NCBI GenBank assembly: GCA_023140215.1
Contig: JAGLMC010000036.1
Span: 1-58,420, forward strand
Source of the DNA: Alphaproteobacteria bacterium
GTDB lineage: Bacteria > Pseudomonadota > Alphaproteobacteria > Micavibrionales > Micavibrionaceae
Reading direction: 5' to 3'
Length of the DNA stretch: 58,420 nucleotides
A model generated the notes under the pieces. The model saw nothing but the letters and a program-made list of their open reading frames with translations, did no database searches and was not told the origin of the DNA. The position numbers and the translations under genes were made by a program. This document shows, piece by piece, positions 26,582 through 33,786 of this stretch (position 1 is its first letter; each line of letters starts with the position of its first letter).

Positions 26582-27387
26582 ATTATTCCCAACAAACCAA
26601 GACCAAGAATAACCCGATAAGCAGCAAAAAGAGCAAAGCTCGCTCTTTCAAGCCAGCGCATCATAATGCTTATAGCTATAAATCCTGAAATAAAAGCTAA
26701 AAAAGCAGCGATAAAAACATCAAATGTTAGAGCAGAATCATTAATTTTTAGAAGATCTATACCGTTAAGAACTCCAGCTCCACTAATGGATATAATAGCT
26801 AAAAGCAAGGAATAGCGTGCAGATTCAGTACGGGTAAATCCAAACCATCGTGCAGCCGTCATAGTGATTCCGGAACGACTAACACCAGGAATTAAAGCCA
26901 GTATTTGTGCGCATCCAATCCATAAGGCATCCCAAACATTCAAAGTCTTAATTGTACGTTCTACCGGTTTTATTTTATCAACCCACCACAAAATAATTCC
27001 AAAAATTAATGTTGTCCATGCAATAACCTCAATAGAACGAAGCCATACAGGGGCAAATTTATAAAAAACAAACCCTGCGATAACAACAGGTAATGAGCTT
27101 ATAAACACGTACAGAATCAAACGTACATCCGCATTATTCTTATTTCCGGTTATTATATTATTTAAACCACAAAACATATTGTAAACATCATTACGGAAAT
27201 ATAATAAAACAGAAAAAAGTGTTCCAACATGAACAGCAACATCCATCATGAAATTTTCATTTCGGTAAATATCATTATTTGTAGTTATAAATTCATGAAA
27301 TAGTACTAAATGTCCGCTTGAACTGATAGGCAGGAATTCTGTAATGCCCTGAATAAGTGCTAAAATAATAATATGATAAAATAGCAT
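26560..27387 (-). CDS. uppP: Undecaprenyl-diphosphatase UppP (BacA)
   Basis: UppP dephosphorylates undecaprenyl diphosphate to recycle the lipid carrier for peptidoglycan. The 275-residue membrane protein has about eight hydrophobic segments and both family signatures: GITEFLPISSSGHLVL near the N-terminus and PGVSRSG in the middle, which form the active site. Its end overlaps rsmD by 22 nt on the opposite strand. Confidence 0.96.
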   Translation of the reverse strand: MLFYHIIILALIQGITEFLPISSSGHLVLFHEFITTNNDIYRNENFMMDVAVHVGTLFSVLLYFRNDVYNMFCGLNNIITGNKNNADVRLILYVFISSLPVVIAGFVFYKFAPVWLRSIEVIAWTTLIFGIILWWVDKIKPVERTIKTLNVWDALWIGCAQILALIPGVSRSGITMTAARWFGFTRTESARYSLLLAIISISGAGVLNGIDLLKINDSALTFDVFIAAFLAFISGFIAISIMMRWLERASFALFAAYRVILGLGLLGIIYSGVIL

Positions 27388-27688
27388 GGCTTTTTTAAAA
27401 TTTCTTTTAGATTAGGATTGAAACACGATAAAGAATAGTTATTCAGCCTCGTTTATATATTAAACACAAACGATAATGAATACATTTAACTATCTCAGAA
27501 AAGTAGAAATTATGCTAAAAAGTAAATGAAAACTACTATAAAACACTCTTTCGGTCTATCCTGTTAATCACTTTCTTTTTTGTAATTCATTGAGCATTTG
27601 CACTTAAGTGAAAAACAGGCTAGGTTTTTCTGATAATAATAATTTAGGGGCTGTTTTTAGACATTTATATCTTAAACAGATTTAGCTT
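27388..27688. other. 301-nt intergenic region without a recognisable gene
   Basis: The gap between the divergent uppP and GST genes is AT-rich. I find no open frame of note, no tRNA and no strong hairpin. It must hold promoters for both neighbours. AGGGGCTGT at about 27650 also occurs at about 15103, but nothing else is shared. The GST start has no clear ribosome-binding site. Confidence 0.5.
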
Positions 27689-28357
27689 ATGAGAACATTG
27701 TTTCATCTTTGGCTTCATCCTTTCTCACGAAAGGTACGTATTGTTCTTGCGGAAAAAAATTTAGAATTTGAATTACAAATTGAAAAAATATGGGAAAGAC
27801 GGACTGAGTTTTTGGCTTTAAATCCTGCTGGAGATGTTCCTGTATTGATTGAAAAAGATGGAACTACGCTTGCGAATTCTCAGGTAATTTGTGAATATCT
27901 TGAAGAAGAATACAGAGATATTAATTTACTTGGAGAAAATACTGTACAACGAGCAGAAACACGCCGTCTTGTAAGTTGGTTTGATGTAAAATTTAATCGT
28001 GAAGTTACTGAAAATCTTGTAACTGAAAAGTTAATGAATCATTATCTTCAGCTTGGAGAACCTCATGGTCCTTCGATTCGCGCCGGACATGCAAATATTC
28101 ATTATCATCTTGATTATATAGGATTTTTAACTGAAAAAAGAACGTGGTTGGCTGGTGATGAATTTTCGTTAGCAGATGTAGCTGCGGCAGCTCATTTATC
28201 TGCGGTTGATTATATAGGGGATGTACCGTGGGAAGAACATGAGGCTGCGCGTGAATGGTATGCTAAAATTAAATCAAGAAAAAGTTTTCAACCTCTTTTG
28301 AAAGATCGAATTCCTGATTTTAATCCATCAAAACATTATGAAAAAATTGATTTTTAA
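27689..28357 (+). CDS. Glutathione S-transferase family protein
   Basis: The 222-residue protein starts with a thioredoxin-fold half (residues 1-78; LWLHPFSRKVRIVLAEKN, then NPAGDVPVLIEKDGTTLANSQVICEYLEE with the cis-Pro and the glutathione-binding Ser) and continues with an all-helical C-terminal half containing TWLAGDEFSLADVAAAAHLSAVDY. Ser11 or nearby residues could activate glutathione. Substrate and physiological role are unknown. The neighbouring SDR gene 71 nt downstream is on the same strand. Confidence 0.9.
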   Translation: MRTLFHLWLHPFSRKVRIVLAEKNLEFELQIEKIWERRTEFLALNPAGDVPVLIEKDGTTLANSQVICEYLEEEYRDINLLGENTVQRAETRRLVSWFDVKFNREVTENLVTEKLMNHYLQLGEPHGPSIRAGHANIHYHLDYIGFLTEKRTWLAGDEFSLADVAAAAHLSAVDYIGDVPWEEHEAAREWYAKIKSRKSFQPLLKDRIPDFNPSKHYEKIDF

Positions 28358-28428
28358 ATTATAGTCGTTTGGCTTTATTTTTTGACATTAAACATAAATA
28401 ATAATTAAAAGGGCAATGAACTTTAATA

Positions 28429-29346
28429 ATGATACAGGATAAAAAGCTATTTTGTTTTGGTTACGGCTATTCCTGTGATTATCTCGGGCATGAATTACAG
28501 CAAAAGGGTGGCTGGAGAATCGCCGGAACATCCCGTGATCATAAGAAAATTAGAACTTTACGCGAACGTGGCATAGATGCGTATATGTTTGATTACGAAC
28601 GTCCTCTTACTGATCCTCTTTTTATTCTCAATGGTACAACACATCTTTTAATTTCCACACCTCCCGATGATAACGGTGATCCAACTTTTTTAGTTCATGC
28701 AAATGATATAGCAAAAATCCCTTCTCTTGAGTGGGTTGGTTATCTTTCAACAACAAGCGTTTATGGAGATCGTGAAGGTGGTGATGTTTTTGAAACATCA
28801 GAACTTCGCCCAACATCAAAACGTGGCAGTCGTCGTATGAAAGCTGAAAAACAATGGATGTCTGCATTTAAGTTCAATAATTTACCGGTTCATATTTTCA
28901 GGCTCTCTGGTATTTATGGTCCGGGGCGAAGCGCATTAGATTCTGTGCGAGCTGGAATAGCTCAACGCATTAATAAACCCGGACATGCTTTTGGGCGTAT
29001 TCATGTTGAAGATATTGTGCAAATATTATTAGCGTCTATGGAAAAGCCATTTCCGGGTGAAGCTTATAATGTATGTGATAGTTATCATGCTCCAAGCCAT
29101 GAAGTTATAGAATATGCTTGTGATTTATTAAAACGCGAACCACCGCCCTTTATTAATTTTGAACAGGCAAATCTCGCTCCAATTATAAGAAGTTTTTATA
29201 TGGATAATCGACGTGTGCAAAATAATAAAATTCTAAATGATCTTGGCATAATATTAAAATATAAAGATTTTAAGCAAGGTCTAAAAGGATGTATGGAAGC
29301 TGAAAATTATGCTTTGTCTATATTTGATGATATGAAGCAATATTAA
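28429..29346 (+). CDS. SDR-family NAD(P)-dependent epimerase/reductase (YeeZ-like)
   Basis: The 305-residue Rossmann protein begins LFCFGYGYSCDYLGHEL, a GxGxxxxxL nucleotide-binding variant, and contains YLSTTSVYGDREGG with the SDR Tyr, RMKAEKQWM with a possible Lys, and HIFRLSGIYGPGR. These features fit the atypical extended SDR group to which E. coli YeeZ belongs. The substrate is unknown; nucleotide-sugar or lipid-like substrates are usual for the superfamily. It lies behind the GST gene and converges on the histidine kinase. Confidence 0.85.
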   Translation: MIQDKKLFCFGYGYSCDYLGHELQQKGGWRIAGTSRDHKKIRTLRERGIDAYMFDYERPLTDPLFILNGTTHLLISTPPDDNGDPTFLVHANDIAKIPSLEWVGYLSTTSVYGDREGGDVFETSELRPTSKRGSRRMKAEKQWMSAFKFNNLPVHIFRLSGIYGPGRSALDSVRAGIAQRINKPGHAFGRIHVEDIVQILLASMEKPFPGEAYNVCDSYHAPSHEVIEYACDLLKREPPPFINFEQANLAPIIRSFYMDNRRVQNNKILNDLGIILKYKDFKQGLKGCMEAENYALSIFDDMKQY

Positions 29347-29357
29347 GGTAAGTAACA

Positions 29358-31295
29358 TTAAAGTTCAGCTTTTTCCTTTTCTTTTTTTGTGGCTTTAATA
29401 GCATCTATAGGCAAGCGTATAGTTACGGTTGTGCCTTCATCAATTATTGATTCTATACGTAAAGCACCACCATGTATTTCCGCTAGTTCTTTTGTAATGG
29501 CCAGCCCGAGTCCCGAGCCTTCATGTTCTCGTGCATATGAAGATGATGCCTGCTCAAACGGACGTGTAATTTGTGCTAATTTATTGGCTGGAATTCCTAT
29601 GCCGTTATCTATGATTTTAAGTATTATATAGTCTTCTCTTTCATAGCATTCAATATTTATCTCTCCACCTTTCAAGGTAAATTTAATAGCATTAGACAAT
29701 AAATTAAGTATAATTTGTAAAATAGCCCTACGATCAGCCACAATTAATAAATTTTCGTTTTGAAGTTGTTTGGTAATAATTGTTACATCTGATTCATGTG
29801 CCCGTCCCTCCATCATATGTGCTGCTTGTTTTAATATTTTGTTGATATTAATTTCTTCAAGAACAAGCTCATATTTTCCTGCTTCAATTTTAGACATGTC
29901 AAGTATATCACCAATAAGATCGAGCAAATGTTTGCCACTTTCATGTATACCGGAAAGGTATTCAAGATATTTTTCTGTACCTATAGGCCCTAGAATTTGC
30001 CGCTGCATCATTTCAGAAAAACCTATAATTGCATTAAGCGGCGTTCGTAATTCATGACTCATATTGGTTAAGAATTGAGTTTTTGTAGCATAAGCCCGCT
30101 CTGCTGCATCTTTAGCAGCTTCAAGCTCTTGTTCATATAAAGTGCGTTGTGTCATATCTTGCATAATGCCATATAGAGCAATCACATCTTCTTCTTCATC
30201 TAAAGCACATCGACCTTCACAACGGATAAAGCGCGTTTCACCGTCAGGACGTATAATTCTAAATTCCATATCATAATTATTTTGTTCAATAATTGCGCGT
30301 TGAAAAGCTTGATTTACCCGGTCTATATCTCTGCGATTGATAACATTGTTCATACCTTGCAAAGTTGGCTCGAAACTATCCTGTTCTACGCCAAAAATAC
30401 GATAAATTTCATCGGACCAAGAAAGAGTATTTTCACCTACAGTCCAGTGCCAACGCCCCATACGACCAATAGATTCTGCTTCATTGAGCTGTTCTTCCTG
30501 ACGAATAAGTGCTTTTTCATGTGTCTTAATGTCTGTGATATCACGACCAATGCAATAAATAAGCTCTTCTTTTTTATTTAACCGCCATTCCATCCAGCGA
30601 TTATTTGCATTATTTGTTTGTATTTTTGCATCGAAATTAACTGTTTGTTTTTCGGTTGTTGAAGTATTAGATATTAATGTTCGTAAAGTATTGCGAATAT
30701 AGAGTTTTTCATCTTCAACAAATAGTGAAGTAAAATTTTGAATATTTTCTACATCATTGAAAATAGTAGAAAATGAATTATTTATACGTAAAATAGTTCC
30801 GTTATTATTTATTACAATCATTACATCTGATGATGTATTTAGAAAATTATAAAGATCATTCTCATTAATTTGCGAAGTTAAAATGTTAGCTTCATTTTTC
30901 ATTTGAAGCTGTGTAGCAAATTTTTTTATAGCTGTTTTTGACGGTACTTTTTGTATATCAAGTATCTGTGAACCAATAAGATAACGTCTGTTATTCGAGG
31001 CTGTAAACCAATTAAAATGGAAATCAAATTCTTCTTTATTGCCACTTATCCATACTTTATGAATACCGTTTTTTAAAAGAGCAAGACTTTGATCATTTTT
31101 TATAAATTTTAAAATTTTATTTAGTTTAAGTGCTTTTTGATTCGGAGAACTATGTGTTAGATCATAAAATGCTGAACTGGCATGAATTATGATTCCGTCT
31201 TCAGTAATAGCAACACGCGCAATATCGTCTTGCCTTAAAGTTAAAGGATCATTGATATAGCTCTGTTTTTTAAAAAGCAGGTTTCGGATAGACAT
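29358..31295 (-). CDS. Soluble multi-PAS histidine kinase, PdhS/DivJ-PleC-like
   Basis: The 645-residue protein has no membrane segment. A degenerate PAS-like region (about 20-120), a PAS domain (about 148-260) and a PAS-PAC domain (about 275-390; GRWHWTVGENTLSWSDEIYRI, MEFRIIRPDGETRFIRCEG) precede a HisKA domain with phospho-acceptor His414 (NMSHELRTPLNAIIGFSEMM) and an ATPase domain with NLLSNAIKFT and GSGLGLAITKELAEIHGG. The HisKA stretch GPIGTEKYLEYLSGIHESGKH resembles the PleC/DivJ/PdhS kinases that act on DivK or PleD in the alphaproteobacterial cell cycle. No response regulator is adjacent, so it is an orphan kinase. Its signal is unknown. Confidence 0.85.
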   Translation of the reverse strand: MSIRNLLFKKQSYINDPLTLRQDDIARVAITEDGIIIHASSAFYDLTHSSPNQKALKLNKILKFIKNDQSLALLKNGIHKVWISGNKEEFDFHFNWFTASNNRRYLIGSQILDIQKVPSKTAIKKFATQLQMKNEANILTSQINENDLYNFLNTSSDVMIVINNNGTILRINNSFSTIFNDVENIQNFTSLFVEDEKLYIRNTLRTLISNTSTTEKQTVNFDAKIQTNNANNRWMEWRLNKKEELIYCIGRDITDIKTHEKALIRQEEQLNEAESIGRMGRWHWTVGENTLSWSDEIYRIFGVEQDSFEPTLQGMNNVINRRDIDRVNQAFQRAIIEQNNYDMEFRIIRPDGETRFIRCEGRCALDEEEDVIALYGIMQDMTQRTLYEQELEAAKDAAERAYATKTQFLTNMSHELRTPLNAIIGFSEMMQRQILGPIGTEKYLEYLSGIHESGKHLLDLIGDILDMSKIEAGKYELVLEEININKILKQAAHMMEGRAHESDVTIITKQLQNENLLIVADRRAILQIILNLLSNAIKFTLKGGEINIECYEREDYIILKIIDNGIGIPANKLAQITRPFEQASSSYAREHEGSGLGLAITKELAEIHGGALRIESIIDEGTTVTIRLPIDAIKATKKEKEKAEL

Positions 31296-31454
31296 AATTT
31301 TTAAGATATATGTAGTAGACCATAGGATAAAATCTTATAGATACCATAATTCAAAAACCCTTACTTTTACAAGCTCTATAGTGTTTTATGTTTGTTTTTT
31401 ACACAAAATATAATTTGAAATAAAAATCTTTGAATGATTAAAAAAAGATTTCTC

Positions 31455-31483
31455 TTGACTTTTGGAAAAAAGTGTAGGAATAT
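31455..31483 (+). promoter_or_regulatory. Promoter candidate upstream of sucD
   Basis: TTGACT at 31455-31460 and GAATAT at 31478-31483 have a 17-nt spacer; TATATT at 31481-31486 is an alternative -10. An 8-bp inverted repeat (AAATCTTT at 31424-31431, AAAGATTT at 31444-31451) ends just upstream of the -35. The leader of about 85 nt before sucD contains the repeat fragment at 31514-31540. Confidence 0.45.
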
Positions 31484-31513
31484 ATTCAGCAGAAATACCA
31501 CGAATCCGTTTAT

Positions 31514-31540
31514 AATATTAGATTTTTAATACAAATTATT
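31514..31540 (+). repeat. Fragment of the composite palindromic element (module B, 3' arm)
   Basis: These 27 nt are identical to 39659-39685, the loop and right arm of the last hairpin of the full element plus two flanking bases. The left arm is missing. It lies in the leader of sucD, exactly where sucC would usually end. Confidence 0.7.
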
Positions 31541-31573
31541 ATAAAAGAGAGATTGATTAGAAAAGGTAGAAGT

Positions 31574-32449
31574 ATGTCTGTTCTCGTTAACAAAGATACA
31601 AAGGTTATTTGTCAGGGTTTTACCGGCTTGCAAGGAACGTTTCATAGTGAGCAGGCGATTGCTTACGGGACGAAGATGGTAGGCGGTGTTACACCCAAGA
31701 AGGGAGGTCAGGAGCATTTAGGTTTGCCTGTTTTTGATACTGTGGCTGAGGCTAAAGAGATTACAGATTGTAATGCTAGTGTGATTTATGTGCCTCCTCC
31801 GTTTGCCGCTGCGGCTATCATGGAAGCTATTGATGCGGAAATTGAGCTGGTTATTTGTATTACTGAAGGGATTCCTGTGCTTGATATGGTTAAGGTTAAG
31901 GCGACTTTAAAAAATTCAAAAACCCGCTTGATTGGACCTAATTGTCCAGGTGTGATTACACCGGATGAGTGCAAGATCGGTATTATGCCCGGACATATTC
32001 ACACACGTGGAAAGGTTGGGATTATTTCGCGTTCCGGAACACTTACTTATGAGGCTGTGGCTCAGACCGGCGCTGTTGGTCTTGGGCAGAGTACATGTAT
32101 CGGTATTGGTGGTGATCCGGTTAACGGGACTAGTTTTATTGATTGTATTGAAATGTTTATGGGTGATCCTGAAACTGAAGCTATTTTGATGATTGGTGAG
32201 ATTGGTGGAACGGATGAGCTTGAAGCTTGTGAGTTTTATAGATCTTTGAAGAATAAAAAGCCGATTGCCGGTTTTATTGCTGGTGTAACGGCTCCTTCAG
32301 GTAAGCGTATGGGGCATGCGGGAGCAATTATTTCTGGTGCAGATGATACTGCGCCTGCCAAGATGGAGGCTATGCGTTCGGCTGGTTTTGCCGTTTCTGA
32401 AAGTCCTGCCGGGCTTGGGCAGGCGGTTATTAAGGCTCTGGCTGCTTAA
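31574..32449 (+). CDS. sucD: Succinyl-CoA synthetase alpha subunit SucD
   Basis: SucD, with SucB's product-using partner SucC, makes succinate and ATP or GTP from succinyl-CoA. The ATG at 31574 follows AAAAGGTAGAAG and gives 291 residues, the normal length. CoA-binding [16 protein letters not shown], the [10 protein letters not shown] segment and the active-site His248 in GHAGAII are present. The beta subunit gene sucC, normally directly upstream, is absent; the divergent kinase gene lies there instead. From this gene on the coding strand becomes clearly richer in G and T. Confidence 0.97.
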   Translation: MSVLVNKDTKVICQGFTGLQGTFHSEQAIAYGTKMVGGVTPKKGGQEHLGLPVFDTVAEAKEITDCNASVIYVPPPFAAAAIMEAIDAEIELVICITEGIPVLDMVKVKATLKNSKTRLIGPNCPGVITPDECKIGIMPGHIHTRGKVGIISRSGTLTYEAVAQTGAVGLGQSTCIGIGGDPVNGTSFIDCIEMFMGDPETEAILMIGEIGGTDELEACEFYRSLKNKKPIAGFIAGVTAPSGKRMGHAGAIISGADDTAPAKMEAMRSAGFAVSESPAGLGQAVIKALAA

Positions 32450-32512
32450 AATATTACTTTTTAAGTATCTTTTTGATTATGTAAAAAAACTGGCAATAAT
32501 GGATTTACACCT

Positions 32513-32541
32513 TTGAGGCTTTGGTAAATTTATTGTATGTT
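32513..32541 (+). promoter_or_regulatory. Promoter candidate for the paralogue pair / sucA block
   Basis: TTGAGG at 32513-32518, a 17-nt spacer and TATGTT at 32536-32541, in the 125-nt gap after sucD. A weak TACTT-TTT-AAGTA hairpin followed by T residues at about 32465 might end some sucD transcripts. Confidence 0.35.
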
Positions 32542-32574
32542 TTATAAACAGTGAATTGATTTGGAGTTTTTGTT

Positions 32575-33132
32575 ATGAATATGCTGGATGATCTTACTGA
32601 TGAGCAAAGGGAAATAATTGTTAGTTTGCCGTATCGCGTTGGACTATGGATTAGTTTAAGTGACATGACGGGAGGTCAGGAGTCTACTACTCAGGAACTT
32701 ACCGTTCTTTCTGCTATTATTAATGGTTTTGCAGAAGAAGTGTTCGGCTCGGAACTTGTTCAGTATATTATGGCTGATACGCTTTCTAAAAAAGATGAGT
32801 GGCCTAATTGGTCTGGGGATTCTGAATCTGTTTTATATGATTGTGAAATTGCTCTTAGTATTTTGGCAGATCATGTTGATGATAAAAAAGAGTTGGGTGC
32901 ATTTGCTGTACGTTTGACTGAGATTGCGGAGGCAGTTGCCGGTGCTTTTCGTGAGTATGAGCATATGAGTGTTGTGCAGAGAATTATTTTATATATGTCA
33001 TATTTTGTGGCAAAGATTAAATCTGCGCTGAAAAAGACACATTATATATCATTGAAGGAGTTTTTGAGTATTAGTCGTCAGGAGCGCCGTGCTCTTGATG
33101 CTTTATCAAATGCTCTTAGTTTAGAAAAATAG
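32575..33132 (+). CDS. Unknown helical protein, paralogue 1 of a tandem pair
   Basis: I do not recognise this 185-residue protein. It has a good ribosome-binding site (GGAG, 8 nt before ATG) and is soluble and predicted mostly helical. Its opening, LTDEQREIIVSLPYRVGLWISLSDMTGG, matches the next gene's opening SKEEQQLLISLPYKIGMWVSYADDVDG, and both continue with a helix, a W-N/D-W-rich segment (DEWPNWSGDSESVLYDCEIALSIL) and LTEIAEAVAGAF. The conserved D/E residues after the aromatic W recall small helical TerB-like domains, but I would not assign it. The gene sits between sucD and sucA. Confidence 0.8.
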   Translation: MNMLDDLTDEQREIIVSLPYRVGLWISLSDMTGGQESTTQELTVLSAIINGFAEEVFGSELVQYIMADTLSKKDEWPNWSGDSESVLYDCEIALSILADHVDDKKELGAFAVRLTEIAEAVAGAFREYEHMSVVQRIILYMSYFVAKIKSALKKTHYISLKEFLSISRQERRALDALSNALSLEK

Positions 33133-33142
33133 AGGAGTTGTT

Positions 33143-33700
33143 ATGTCAGAGTTATTATTATTTTCAAAAGAAGAACAGCAATTATTGATAAGCTTGCCTT
33201 ATAAAATAGGGATGTGGGTTAGTTATGCTGATGACGTTGATGGAGAGGATGATGATGCTTTGGAAGGAAAGGCGTTGGAGGGTTGTATTGAGGCTATAGC
33301 TCGTTTGCATGATAGTAAGCCTTTTATAAAGTCGGTAGCTGTAGAGATTTTGAATCAATCTGATGATTGGGATATTTGGGCGACACAAGCTTTTCATGTG
33401 TTGGGTGAGGCTGAGAAAGTTGTGCAGATTTTGGAGGAGTATTTACCATCTGATCAGGTGAAAAATTATAAGGCAATGTTAATGGAAATTGCCACGGCTG
33501 TAGCTCAGGCTTCTGGTGAGTTTGATGCATTTGATGTTGCTGATAAGGAAGAAGGTGGGTTTGGAATTCTTATATCTAAGATTGTTGGTGGTTTTTCCGG
33601 TCTTTCTAATGATGATGATAATCATCCAATGAATGTTAGCGCATCAGAAGATTCTGTAATTTATGAATTGCGTGAGGTTTTGAAAGGAAAGATGGAGTGA
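33143..33700 (+). CDS. Unknown acidic helical protein, paralogue 2 of a tandem pair
   Basis: This 185-residue acidic protein follows paralogue 1 by 10 nt with its own GAGGAG ribosome-binding site and has exactly the same length. Shared features are SLPYKIGMWVSYADDVDGEDDD near the start, DDWDIWATQAFHVLGEAEKVVQIL in the middle, and MEIATAVAQASGEFDAF. The C-termini differ: paralogue 1 ends with a Lys-rich hydrophobic stretch, this one with a flexible acidic loop. No signal peptide or membrane helix is seen. The two arose by tandem duplication and are probably co-expressed with sucA 86 nt downstream. Function unknown. Confidence 0.8.
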   Translation: MSELLLFSKEEQQLLISLPYKIGMWVSYADDVDGEDDDALEGKALEGCIEAIARLHDSKPFIKSVAVEILNQSDDWDIWATQAFHVLGEAEKVVQILEEYLPSDQVKNYKAMLMEIATAVAQASGEFDAFDVADKEEGGFGILISKIVGGFSGLSNDDDNHPMNVSASEDSVIYELREVLKGKME

Positions 33701-33786
33701 GTTTACTCATTGTCGTTTGTTTCATATTAGATAATAAAATCAAATAATTATAAAAGAAGAGATGGTAATAACCATTTAAGATTGTA

